A stretch of 64,000 bases of DNA from Lumnitzera littorea (Eukaryota > Streptophyta > Magnoliopsida > Myrtales > Combretaceae): NCBI GenBank assembly GCA_024138015.1, contig JAMXBB010000008.1, forward strand, positions 4,124,751 through 4,188,750, given 5' to 3'. Below the pieces are notes generated by a model, which worked only from the letters and a program-made list of their open reading frames with translations, was not told the DNA's origin and did no database searches. How positions within the stretch are numbered: position 1 is the stretch's first letter; each line of letters starts with the position of its first letter. Positions 46,710 to 59,212 of this stretch are shown piece by piece. The position numbers and the translations under genes were made by a program.

Positions 46710-49540
46710 TAACAAAAACAAAACACTACATCTCTACTCTCTCTTCTTCTCTTCTTCTTTTCTTTTCTTTTAATTTTTCTTGTGACTTCAAAAGACAAAA
46801 ATCAAGGAAGAAGAAAAGCTTGGGTAATTACTTCTTCAAGGTACTTCAAAAAGGAATATTTAATATGTATACTATGTTTATTTTGTATTAAATATTTTTG
46901 TGTTCATATACATGTGTATTTGTGTATAATAGTATGTATTACGTATTTTATTATATATACATATAAGTAAATATAGTTGTACATGTAGGTATACGTATAT
47001 AATAGTATATATATATATTATGTATTTTCCTTACTTATATACATATAACATATGTATACATGTATGGTATATATATATATATAACCGAAATATTTATATA
47101 TAACTATAAAACACAAAATACTAGTATAATATACTATATGTATAATAGAGTATATATATTTTCGGTAGGTATACGTGTATGTCGTAGTGTGTATATAGTG
47201 TATTTTTATAGATTATATATATATATTTATATATACCTTGGACGTGATATATATGTATATGTATTTATGTATAATACTATGTATATCAAGTATTTTAGTA
47301 TATATATATGTAATATAATCGTATATGTTTGTATATGTATAAAATACAATTACATGTATATCTATATACATACGCATAGTATATATAATATATTTAGGGT
47401 TATGTTATTATAGTACATAAGTATATTATACATAAAAAAAAATGTATATGAATAGTATGGTATATGTAGAAATATGGGTATATTTGAATAGTACATACAT
47501 AATATACTATAATATTAATTTAATAAATAAAGTAAAGTAGTAAGTATGAATATATGTATATCGTAACCCTTAAAAATATCTAAAAAAATTAATTTGTAAA
47601 ATTTAGTATAATACAATAATAAATATTATTATATATATATTACATAAAAATACAAAATAAGAAAAAGATGGAAAAAGTACAAAAATTCGGAAGTGACATG
47701 TAGTATCCTCCTATGCTACCATGTCAGCATTTACTTGAATTAATTAAATTCATAATTAAAAATAATTAACTAATTACAAAATTAATAAAGTAGAAAAAAT
47801 AAATTAAATAAGTCATAAACCTAAAAAATTAGCAAAAATAAGTAATTATGGTAAAATAGACTTAAAAGTAAGAAAATTACAAAATATAAAGTTTAGATAA
47901 TTATTAAATCATAAATATGCAAAGAAAAGCTTAAAAATAATATTTTATAATTATTTAAGTCAAAATAATGAATTTTGTAATATTTTGACATCATAATCAA
48001 AACTGCAGATTACAACATCCAAAATGAACCTCACTACGAGAAAATACATTCGAAAACAATGAAAATAGGTTACAAGTTCATAAAAATTAGAGTTAAATCA
48101 AAAAAGTTATATGCGATTAATAAGAAAACTCGAACCAAGCATTTCATAAGAATAGATAACTAATTTAAGCAGTTAGTACCAAATATATGAATAGCTTAGT
48201 TATTTCACTTAGATACTCATTACCTTTCATATTCTCTAAATGTTAAGTGATCTCAATATGAATACTGAGTTGTTCAATAGAATATTACGACAATCGATAA
48301 ACTTAATGACTAACTGAATACTTCTGATGACTCTATACATGTTTTATGCTTGCAGTTAATGCTCATAAATTAAATATTAATAACTTGATGCATGAGGGGG
48401 TTCGAGTTATGCATATACCTAATATTGATTCATTATTGCGTAAAATATTGTTAAATGTGATAATTGAAGATTTGGTTATATGATTGATTGTTGCATAATT
48501 TGAATGGCTTGTTAATAATGGTTGATCACTTGATAAATTGAATTAATCATACCCGACTTAATTTAAAATAAAATGGGTCATGCAAAAGCATGAACATTGC
48601 ATATAATGTTTCGACAGTCACCTCATATGGTTGGTAGTGAAGGGCCTTGGAGGGATGAATTCCCATATGATTTGATTAGTATAGTAGAAGAGTATTGATA
48701 CAATAAGATCCTACCTTTGATTCGCGGGTTTACTTAGCACCGGAGATGGTAATTGTGGGTAATTGAGTGTTGAGTCTAGAGATCACTGCTATAGGATGTG
48801 AGTGTAGACTGCGAAGGTCACCTCACCATTAGATTTAGGACTTTGTGTATTACTGGAATCCTTTGAAATGAAAACGTATTTCATAAAATACATAATTTAA
48901 ATTTATAGTTAAAAACCTTAAGTACTAGAGCCCAATTGTGATTAGTGTCGATGTATTTCTAACTCTTACTTCGAAAGGCGTTAAATCTAATGTTGTATAT
49001 AATACTAGTCAATTGCATATATATTGTTTAGCATACTACTTGTTCATGCATTTATATGTTTAGTAATAAATTGTTTGATAACTTGCTTGTTAATATAATA
49101 TGAGGCTCTAGTAGCTTACTCCCCAGTAGTTTTTCTTTTGTAGGTTAATAGATAATCAATCGTGGATTAAGAGCTGAGTGTTGAGTACTAGCATCGAGAT
49201 GCTTGAAAGTTAGAATTTGATAATAGATTGTATAGTTGGTTTGAATTATTATATATAATTATTAATACTATATTTAGATTTTATGACTTTCGTAAGTTTA
49301 AGTTTTAGAACTTTACTACCTAATCTTATCGCTTGATATGAGATATTAATTCTCTACGGTTTTGAGGAATGGTAGAATATTGGATATCCTCAGTTATTTA
49401 TATAATACGATAAGTTTATAAATTAAAAATTTGAAACCCTAGAAACTAACTAATTAGAGTTTTGCAATGTTTAACTTACAAGATGGTTTTCGTATTATAG
49501 GTGTATACATAATATGAAAATTTTAGGTAATCCTACTGGG
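45950..49540. repeat. 3.6 kb direct repeat, unit 1
   Basis: Homologous from end to end to 50500-54045 in the same orientation: AAAACCCTAAA.CTATAAC (46155/50711), a pyrimidine-rich tract followed by TATA-rich DNA, AAGCATGAACATTGCATATA and GTTGAGTCTAGAGA.CACTGCT, and TTAACTTACAAGATGG near the end. No protein frame is conserved between the units; the 117-codon frame at 47060-47413 is translated TA repeat. Long non-coding direct copies fit LTRs or solo LTRs of a large gypsy element, but no PBS or PPT was seen. Confidence 0.75.
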
Positions 49541-50499
49541 TTCTTTATAGGGTCATGACAAAATAAGCTCGACCCATTTAACTCGCAGGCTAAAGTGGGC
49601 TGAGCCGGGTTGGTCTGTTTAACCCACCTACACACTTGTAATACTCATGACCTCAAAACATATAAAAATATAACACCATATAGTATTTGCGATAAGTCCT
49701 CGTTAATATCCTGAGAACTAAGTAATCAAGTAAAACCTTGAACCATCTAAATTATTTCCATGCGGAATGCCACTCAAGACACCATCATGTAAGGATCGTA
49801 GGGCTAACACTTCAAGATCACCAATCTTCTCAATTCCTTGTCTAAATAAGCACATGCAATACATTTGCATTTAAACTAAAGAAGTTAATTAAGTCCGGTT
49901 GAACAATTAGTCTAATAAACAAAATAACAAGTATCTCGTACTTGGTTCCATTAACTCAAAAGATTCTGAAATATCCCCTTTACTAGAACTTGACAACCAA
50001 GAAAGAATTCACTTTTAACTTACTGAAACTCATTCTAATTTCTACCCACCAAACTTTGCCATTAACCTTCTTACGAACACTTAAAAGCTTGAAGTATCGA
50101 AACTAAGTTTCGCTTGTTATAAAATTAGAAAATACTTGATTTAATGTTTAAATAGGATTTAATAATCTAAGTAACATTCTGCCAAGGAAAAGGAAGGAAA
50201 AAACATAAAAGGGGGGACATAAGTGGACACAAAGGTATCGATAGGCCATATCAAGACTATGCTCAACAGGACCATTTGATATCATCGTGTCAAATACTTA
50301 TGTATTTCTGGGGAAAATGGATTCTCTTTATTTACTTTCACTCAATTTTCTTCAATTTATTCTTTTGTGATATAACCACATGTAAGTAATAATTGAGATT
50401 AAAAGGAAGATGATTATGTCTAGTGGCGATGTAACTTTTCGTCCCATCTATAACTAACACCAAATGTTTTGAGTCTATTTAGTATTGTTGTAAATCTCA

Positions 50500-53400
50500 C
50501 AAATTCAGCTTTTTGAATATTAAATCAATTTAATTATTATAAGTAATTACCCTAAATCAACAGAGTCAAAAAATTTAAAACTGGTTACAATTTTAAACTC
50601 GAATATAATACGAGTAAAAAAACCCTAAAAATTTAAAAGAAACCTTAATTGAGTATAAAAACTCAAAACTCAATGTACGTGTAAATACTGAAAATTAAAT
50701 TTGAATTCAATAAAAACCCTAAACTATAACCTTAAGCTTATAAAATGAATAAATTCACCCCAATAGTAATAAAACCTTAATTGAATACGATTATTGACTA
50801 GCACGTGTAATCATATAAAATTGTTAACGAATAAATAAAGATAATACCAAAATATTATAAACGTAATGGATAACAATTTAATTAATAAATTTTATAAATT
50901 TATAAATATTATTTCATAAATATTATTAAATCTATAATTTTACATTTAGAAAATGTAACCTTAAGATTTTTTTTTAACTTTTCTTTTTTCTCCTTTTTAC
51001 CTTTTTCCTTTTTCTTCCTTATTTTTTTTCCCTTCTTTACGTTGCAATTTCTAAAACCATGTTCGGCTGCTTTTTGGCTTGATTTGTTTTTCACATATAT
51101 CCATTTAAGAGGATAAAGCCAAGACAATCGATAAACCAATTGTCACACCCATTAATTGCATTTTATCTCTTCTTTTCTTTTTGATTTCTTTTACTTTAAC
51201 CCCATTTTGTTGCTTTGGCTGCCTTTGGCTGCCTGTAACTTGTTACATTAGAATTGTTTCACTTTTCTTTTCCAAAAATCAAACTCAAAAGGAATACAAA
51301 CACAACTCCATCGAAAAATCCTCTCTCTTTTCCCTCTTCTATTCACTTTACTTCTCAATTTTTCTTCCTGTTTATCAACAAATTATAAGAAGAAGAAGAA
51401 AAGCTTTAGGGATCAACAATTTTTCAACACATCAAAAGAAATAATTAAGTAGTATTTTAATGTATTTATTGGGTTAGTTTATAAAATATATATATTTTGT
51501 AGAAATACATATATTTAGGGAATGTGTAATATAGTTGATTTTGTAATTTCTTTTTTTTTTTGTATTAATGTATTTGTACATATAATTAAAATTATATACA
51601 TATTATTCATTTTATTTCTTATACATGTAACTAGGTATGCACCTATATATATATATATGTATTTATACAACTATATGCATATATTTATATATAATAGGAT
51701 CAAATACATATAAATATATGGCATATTTTAAAATACATATGGTTATATGTATATAGTATGAATGATAGTTTCATTCTTCTTTATATATATGTATGTACAT
51801 GTGTATGCATTCCTATATATATATAAGTGTAGAGTATAATTATATACGCATAGCATATAGTATATTTAGGTGTATACTATGAATTTACAAATGTAATTAT
51901 ATATGAATAAGATAAGAAAACAAAAGTATATAAGTATAAGTATAAAAATACGTATATTAATAATATATTATGGTAAAGTACATTTATGTACTTAAATAGT
52001 ATATATACAATATACTAAAACACCAAATTATTAAATAAAGTAATATATATATATATATATATATAAATACATATGTATGCCGTGGGTTTAAGAAAAAAAA
52101 TTAGGATAATTTACAAAATTTAATAAAATATAATAATAGATATATATGTATAAATATTAAGTAAATTTACAAAATAGGAAAATATGGAAATTCATAAAAA
52201 AAATTGATGATACGTGGAACACTTTTACGCTACTACGTTACTACCCTATAATTTTAATTAAATTCGTAATTAATAATAATTAATTAGGAAATTTTTAAAG
52301 TAACAAAAAGTGAAATAAATAAGTATTTGACCTAAAAATAGTAAAATAAGTAAATTTTTATAAAATAAACTTAAAAATAATAAAATTACAAAAATATAAA
52401 ATTTAGATATTTATTAAATCATAAATATATAAAGAAAAGCTTAAAATAATGATTATAATTTTTCAAGTCAAAATAATAAAATTTATAATATTTTTAGACC
52501 ATAATGAAAAATGCAGGTTATAACGTCCAAAATAGACTCCGTTATATGAAAATACATCTAAAAATAATAAAAATGAACTATAATTTCATAAAAATAGGAA
52601 TTAGAATGAAAAAATTATACGCGACTAACGGAAAAACTCAAACCTAAGATTTCGTTTAAATCAATAGCTGCTTTAGATAGTTATTACTAAGTATACAAAT
52701 AGCTTAGTTATTCTACATAAATATTCATTATCATTAATTATCTTTTATATTCTTTAAATATCAGGTGATTCTGATACGAATACTGACTTACTAAGTAAAT
52801 TATTACGACCATTGATAAACTCTATGACCAAGTAAGTATTTTCAACGACTATATACTTATTTTGTTCTTATAATTAGTGCACCTAAAATAAATATTAATA
52901 ACTTGATACATTGAAGTTCAGGATTATGTGTGTGCTTGAATATTAGTTGTGTGTTGTGTAGAATGTTGTAAAACATAATATTTGAATAACTGGCTATTTG
53001 ATTTATTACTACATAATTAAATGACTTGTAGATATTAGTTGATCACCTCATAAATTAACCTAATTAACTTAAATTAAATGGATCATGCATAAGCATGAAC
53101 ATTGCATATAATGTTTTGGCCATCACCTCATACGGTTGGTAATGAACGGCCTTATAAAGATGGATTTCCACATAATTTAATTAGTATAGTATAGAAGCAT
53201 TGGTAAAATAAAACCCTACCCTTAGCTCGCAAGTTTAACTAGTACCGGAAATGCTAACCGTGGAAGGCCGGTGGTTGAGTCTAGAGACCACTGCTGTAGG
53301 ACGTAAATGTAAACTATAGGAGCTAGCTCACCGCTAAACCTAAGAATTTGCATACTACTAGATTTTGCAAATAGAAACATATTATGTGAAATATGGAATT

Positions 53401-54045
53401 TCTATATATAGTTAAAAACCTTAGGTACTAGAAGCTGGTTGTGATTGGTGCAGATGTATCTCTAATCCTTACTTCAGAGGGCATTAAATCCAATGTTGTC
53501 TACAGCACCGGTCAACTGCAGATATTGTTTAGTATATTGCTTGTTTATGTATTCATATGTTTGTTAATTAATTGTTTAATAACTCATTGACAGTATAGTA
53601 TAAGAGATATTTCACTAAACTCGTATAACTTCCTCCTCAACAATTTTCTCTTGTAGGTTGCTAGATAATCAGGTACGAGGTAAGACCTGAGTGTTCAGTA
53701 CCAACATTGAGATGCATAGAAGTTATAATTTGAAGATAGACAATATGGTAGGTTTGAATTATTACATATAATTATTAATACCATATTTAAAATTTATAAC
53801 TTTTGTAAATTTAAGTTCTAGATCTTTACTATCAGATCTTATCATCTGATAGAGAATACTGATTCTCTGTGATTCTAAGGAACTGTGGAATATTAGATTT
53901 CCTTAGATATTTGTATATTACAATAAGTTAATAAACTAATAATTGAAAAACCTAGTGATTAATTAATTAGAGTTTCACAATTTCTAACTTACAAGATAAT
54001 TTTCGTATCATGGGTATATATATGATATGAAAATTTTAGATAAAC
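50500..54045. repeat. 3.6 kb direct repeat, unit 2
   Basis: Second copy of the block at 45950-49540, offset about 4.55 kb. The 950 bases between the units (49541-50499) hold no recognisable coding sequence. The two units differ by many small indels, mostly in TA-rich parts, so they are old. Confidence 0.75.
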
Positions 54046-54314
54046 CTACTAAAGGTACACATTACACATTTTATATATGATATCTCTATCTACATTGACT
54101 TTTTTCTTGGTAAATACTGTGTTTACGTTTATTCTTACGCAAAATCTTAAACGCCCTTTGTGAGACAATATTTGTACTCAACTTTACCAGGAATCATGTG
54201 AAAGATCTTCTTTTGAGAAGTTGTATATACCTAAGCACACCTATGTCTTAGGTCTTACTAGGCATTGTGTTGCATAGTTGTACGTCATCATTCTCCTTAG
54301 AATGATATAGTTGC

Positions 54315-54740
54315 TTTATGCTTCAACACAAAGATTGTCTCTATGGTCATTTTTCAAATATGAAGGTTGATTGGATTACTTGATTTTATCTTGCAACACT
54401 TGAAAAGCTTTTAAAAGAACATGCTGGGAAATATGCTATAGGGAACGAAGTTTACCTAGTTTGTTTTCTTCATTCCTTTTCTATAGAGAATAGAGGTCAT
54501 AGTGTATAATGCAAACTTTTAATTAGAATCTCCATATTTAATAATTGTCCATCCATATTATCATATGCTCATAGATTGAGCTAACTTGTCAATCTACCAA
54601 CCCTTCGCTTCTTTGGTTTCGACTTTCTTTTTTTATGTGGATAAGGTAAAGCACCTTAGTAATGAACTGTGTTCTGTAATTCGAGGAAGAATGTACTCTT
54701 TCTATAAAAAATATAACAACATTTCTTTTGGTCACAATAT
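54315..54740. repeat. Dispersed 430-base block, copy 2
   Basis: Copy of 44720-45140. A frame of 69 codons at 54586-54795 lies inside but is interrupted in copy 1. Confidence 0.8.
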
Positions 54741-55605
54741 CTTAAATTCTTCATTGATTTTACCTTTCCAATGTAGGTCATCTTTTCATATGTAAATTAG
54801 TTTAGATCCACATTTCTACTATGAATTGACCCAAATTTGTGACTTAACTCATACTAGTGATTGTACATAACACTTAACTATTGAGCCACTGCAATGACTA
54901 AGATTTTTGCTATTCTTTGCTAAGCGTTCCAAGGCTTATAGGTCATTAAGAAGCATTAGTAGAGATGAAACATTTGGAAGATTCTTGGATATATTGCACT
55001 AAGAAAAATAATTAGTGTTTGAAAGCACTTATTGAGAAACTAAATAGAGAATTTTTCATCTTTCCATACACTTAGCTTTTTTAGAAGTACCTATTGCGAA
55101 GACAAGTAGCAAGCTCCTTTAACAAGGTTTCTATAAGTGCTGACCTCTTTACATCAATACAACTACTCACCATTGGAGGGTCAAGAGTTTCCTGCTAGGC
55201 TGGTTTTGCAGCTATGGTGGAGGCAGTAGTTGTAAGTGCTTTCTGCACCATAGAAACCATCTTGCTTTTCATATCCTCCAATCCAGACAGTAGCTTCTCA
55301 CTTAATTCGTTTAAAGCTTTCTATGTGGCAATAATGTTGTTCTTCATGACTTAAATGGCATCTACCATATTTTGGATCTCATGCTATACTTGTAGGTTCC
55401 AGCCAAGGAGGATTTTGTCAAAGTGGTCGACATGAGCCTTACAGTTGCTCTTTAAATAGTTTACAAGGCAGTGTAGCTTGGCTTTGGATATGGATCGTTT
55501 CATGTTGGTAACCCATTCATTTACAATAGCTCTAGCTTCCTCAAAGGTTTGGACTTTTTGATCTTTCAATTTCTTTGATAAATTGTTCTGAATTGATACT
55601 TGTTG

Positions 55606-56137
55606 TGTAACACCCTAAACTAAAAACCGTGAATAGCCAAATCAACAAATACTAATAGGCTCATTTCAACTACTTGGCTAAAAAGTTTTAAACTTATATT
55701 AATAAGGTATTCACAACCATGGTCTTATAAACTAGTACCATAGCTATATGAGACACTTAACCATAAGGTCTTACAATCTCCTCTCCTTAAATATGTGACG
55801 TCCTTGTTATGAGATCTTACAATTAGGCCTAAATTAAACCCCCCCCCCCCCACCCACCCCTACCCCCTGCGGCCCCCATTCCTCGGACCTCTTCTCTAAA
55901 CTGGAGCTAGACCCGAATTATTCACCTATTAGTAGAGGGTCCACTTTAATACCATCTGTAACGCCTCAAGCCACAAGCAGTGAATAGCTAAGTCAATAAA
56001 CACTAATGAGTTCATTTTAACCACTTAGATAAAAAATTTTAAGCTTATATTGATAAGGTGTTCATAACCATAGTATTATAAACTAGTACTACAATCTCTC
56101 ACAATCCATATGGAACACTTAACCATGGGGTCTTATG
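55606..56137 (-). mobile_element. TRIM retrotransposon inside family copy 6
   Basis: A 532-base terminal-repeat retrotransposon in miniature. Its LTRs are 55606-55775 and 55957-56137, both with TGTAA.(A/G)C at the low-coordinate end and GGTCTTA at the high end. On the minus strand the 5' LTR (right) is followed after two bases by TGGTATTAAAGT (55943-55954), 9 of 12 matches to the initiator tRNA-Met primer site, and the left LTR is preceded by a purine tract GGAGAGGAGAT (55776-55786). The site duplication is TGTTG (55601-55605) and TGTTA (56138-56142). No coding capacity, as usual for TRIMs. The centre holds a C-rich run (55839-55860). Confidence 0.9.
55839..55866. repeat. C-rich tract inside the TRIM
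   Basis: A run of 13 C followed by CACCCACCCC and TACCCCC. The minus strand could form a G-quadruplex. It is the most C-rich point of the window. Confidence 0.8.
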
Positions 56138-56269
56138 TGTTAAGTTGTATGGGATGGAATGTTTATTGTTGCCATTGCTTGAGTGTTAGTATTATCAAGA
56201 CTAGTTTCTTCAAATTTCTAACTAAACTAAACATTTTTCACTTACATCACTAGTTGTATACATATAAAT

Positions 56270-56276
<7 letters not shown>

Positions 56277-56318
<42 letters not shown>
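56277..56318 (+). repeat. (GA)n microsatellite upstream of family copy 6
   Basis: About 21 uninterrupted GA units lie roughly 100-140 bases upstream of the pseudogene ATG (56175). This is the same position as the G-rich tract of the intact gene at 42156-42182. Confidence 0.95.
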
Positions 56319-56321
<3 letters not shown>

Positions 56322-56329
56322 TATATCCA

Positions 56330-57098
56330 ACATCGCAACAACCCCATCACCTACCTACTTCAAAATCATCCCAACATTTAAGTTTCTTTTAATTAACTTC
56401 CGTTATTCATTTAATTGTATTTAATACATAGTAATTCCCATCTTTAATCTCCTTAGCTATCCACCAAGAATTGAGGTATCTTGCTTATAGCATATAAATG
56501 ATTAAATTTTTTAATAAAATGTTCAATTTTATCGCTCAACGTCTTATAGTACCTAAGAAATCTCTATAGGTATATTTATGGCGAATATCACAATTAACAT
56601 CTCAACTTTTTCGCTTTTTCATAATCATGTACTTGAAATTTCAATTTGTTCAATTACATAACTGATTGAAGATTTAATTATCACTGTCAATACTTCAGTT
56701 AACTTCTATTCATAATGATAGTTTATTTAGTACGATAAGCCAATGAGGTAGCTGTTTGTAGTCTTAAAAGGGTCGTGCGAACCCTCTAGGGTTGTTCGTA
56801 GCCACATATGGTCATTAGTTAGTCTCATAATCCATATTTTTAAAGTGGGTCGCAACCTACTAAATTTTGCAGTAATTAGCCGATGGTTACTTATAAGCGA
56901 TTGTGTAACCCCCTAATACTAAAGGTGGCTATCTCATTAATTGATCGTGTTGATTGAATTAATGGTGTGAATTAGAGTTAGCTTAGTTGTAGATGATAGA
57001 AACGAAATTTTTAATTAAGTATATAATTAGATAAATTGAAATTTTAAGTGTATAATTGCAAAAGTAGCAAAGTTGAGGTATAAACTAGAACATTGGCA

Positions 57099-57148
<50 letters not shown>

Positions 57149-58099
57149 CTGGTTTACAAATTAATGAATCGATTTAACCCAAAACTGAACCTATCAAAGT
57201 CGATCACAATTCAATGTAAAGTTGAATCGCAACTCGTCGGTTCAATTTAGTTGAGCTTGAACAAGGTCCGAGTTTAGGTGCTGGGGCTATTTAGCATAAC
57301 TACTCTAGTATGAGTGAAGAAAGTGTAAGGAAATAAGAGAGTGGAGGATAAAATGAGCCTAATAGAGTATAACATAGGTGTTGTTTCTATATTTATAAAC
57401 AAATAGAACTAAAACAACTTTAACTAATGATTGAACCGTTTTGGTTACAGTTAAATGTAATGTTAATAGCATAACTGGTGATTGATGAGTATAATAACTA
57501 TTGAACCACTTGTGCCTTTGTCATAATTCAAACATTCAAACTCTTAGGCTAGGCTTAATCAATTTGGGGGTGACAATCCAAAGCTCTTATAACATTCATT
57601 TTGACCTATTCTCATCCATTATGACCTGTTTTAACCTAACCTAAACTCTTTAAACCAAGACCATGCTTTTCTTAGGGAATTAAGTATCATACAAATGTGG
57701 TTCAAACTAGCTGAATAAATCAAACTAAATTAAAACAACTCAATTGATTCCATTTATAGGTGGCCAATGCCTTGGGCCCTAAATCGAAATTGCTTATCAA
57801 ATAGGAATAAGTATTCACTATTGATTAGATAGGAATATAAGAAATTCTAAAAGTAAATTAAAAATTGATTAAATAATTAGTGCAACTATCTAGACTTTAT
57901 AGAATACAGTATACGTAATAATAATGACATTTGTTAATCTATTCTTAAATGAAAGTCATGATAAAAATCAAAGTCAAACTCAATATATCAAAGCTCTTTT
58001 AACCTAGTGGCAATGAGATAAATTAGAATTGAATATCTCCTTCTTTAAGTTTTATCATGTAACTAGTTAAGGAAAAAATTATTGATTTCCTAAGGAAAT
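56330..58099. other. Upstream flank of copy 6 and AT-rich DNA
   Basis: 56330-56450 repeats the family upstream region (CCCCATCACCTACC, ATCATCCCAACATTTAA, TTATTCATTTAA). A compound microsatellite (AT)n(AG)n lies at 57099-57148. No gene is visible. Confidence 0.6.
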
Positions 58100-58486
58100 A
58101 TACAAAAAAGTTTTTAACGTTTTACGTTTTTACGAATTAATCTTTAACTTTTCATTTAGTTCATTTTAGTTTTCAATATTTTCAAGTTATAACAAATAAG
58201 TCTTTCCATTAAATTTTGTTAAATTTTTTGTTACTGTAAACACGTGTTAGTATATAATTAGTCCATATAAGTATAAAAAATTCCTTAATGTTTGTTTATA
58301 TATACAAATTAGTTCTTAACAATTTTTATTTAGTTTATTTTAGTCTTCAACGTGTCTACACATAATAGAAAAATTAACGGAGGAACTTTTTTGTAAATTT
58401 ATTAAAATGTTGAAGACTAAAATTGATTAAATGAAATGTTAAAAATTGATTCGTATATTTAAATAAACATTAGGGACTTTTTTATA
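58100..58486. mobile_element. Fold-back MITE-like element with an extra internal arm
   Basis: The left arm (58100-58190: ACAAAAAAGTTTTTAACG, TACGAATTAATCTTTAAC, CATTTAGTTCATTTTAGT) is matched in reverse complement by the right arm (58404-58486). A third copy in the left orientation lies at 58272-58352 (ATAAAAAATTCCTTAATG, TTTTAGTCTTCAACGTG). This looks like a nested or unequally duplicated MITE. No coding sequence. Confidence 0.65.
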
Positions 58487-58499
58487 CTTTTTCCTTTTC

Positions 58500-59130
58500 T
58501 TAATTAGCCAAATGTATGTGAGTAATTTATTTAGTTATCAAAATGAATGTTTCTAAAAGGAATTATAGCAAGTAGGTATTTTATCTCAACCATCAACTTG
58601 AATAAACAAATGAGTTAAATTAGACATGTTTACAATTGACATAACTACTTATAGGACATATGTTATATTTACTAACATTGTAACTTCAACATTTGATTCT
58701 AATTCCTTAGGATTTAATACTTTTATTAATTATATAACTTGAATATTTAGTTATAGTTCTATAAAATCTATTCATTTCTTCCATTAGTTATTAAAATTGA
58801 AAAATACAAAAAGATTTGAATATATTATCTCTCTAGTCATCCTTAGGAAAATGATTATTTTTTTCCCAAATACTATTATAAGAATTATAGGAAAAGAAAA
58901 ATTGAACCTAATTTATTTCATTAAAATGGCAGTTTTCATATCACTTAACTATAAAAATTTTGTCTTAGAAAATAGTTATTAAAAATAAAAATTTATTACT
59001 TATATGTTCAGCATATAACCTAAGTAAATCGTTTCAAATATATTGAAGGCTACGGATTACATTTGATTAATAAGAAATCGCTTCTCATAAATTTAATTGG
59101 GCAAATTCTCACAAAACTTGAATATTTATA
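58500..59130. repeat. Duplicated flank block (partner at 40691-41230)
   Basis: Collinear copy of 40691-41230, here without any neighbouring fragment of the small-protein gene. The frame at 58797-58982 is not conserved in the partner. Confidence 0.7.
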
Positions 59131-59212
59131 ATTCCAAGCACTTCCACTTGTGAAACGATAATAAACATAATTTCACTTTTAACATATATAATGGGGTGGA
59201 GTACATAACTAA

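Larger units (their letters stand above)
55195..56175 (-). pseudogene. Small-protein family copy 6, stops plus TRIM insertion
   Basis: The gene starts at the ATG on 56175 (MATINIPSHTT, identical to copy 5), is cut by a 532-base TRIM element plus its 5-base site duplication (55606-56142), and resumes as QQVSIQNNLSKK. It continues through EEARAIVNEW, MKRSISKAKL and AHVDHFDKILLGWNL, then hits three in-frame stops where copy 5 has Arg/Ala-region CGA, CAA and CAG type codons. The frame ends in a TAG at 55195-55197. All three stops fit C-to-T changes. The 61-codon frame at 55384-55569 is only its middle part. There is no frameshift, so decay after the insertion is mainly by point mutation. Confidence 0.88.

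Noticed and set aside
47060..47413. 117-codon plus-strand frame rich in Tyr and Ile
   Set aside because: It is a translation of TA-rich, microsatellite-like DNA inside 3.6 kb unit 1. Unit 2 does not keep the frame.
51181..51713. Plus-strand frames in 3.6 kb unit 2
   Set aside because: They derive from pyrimidine-rich and TA-rich stretches and are not conserved in unit 1.
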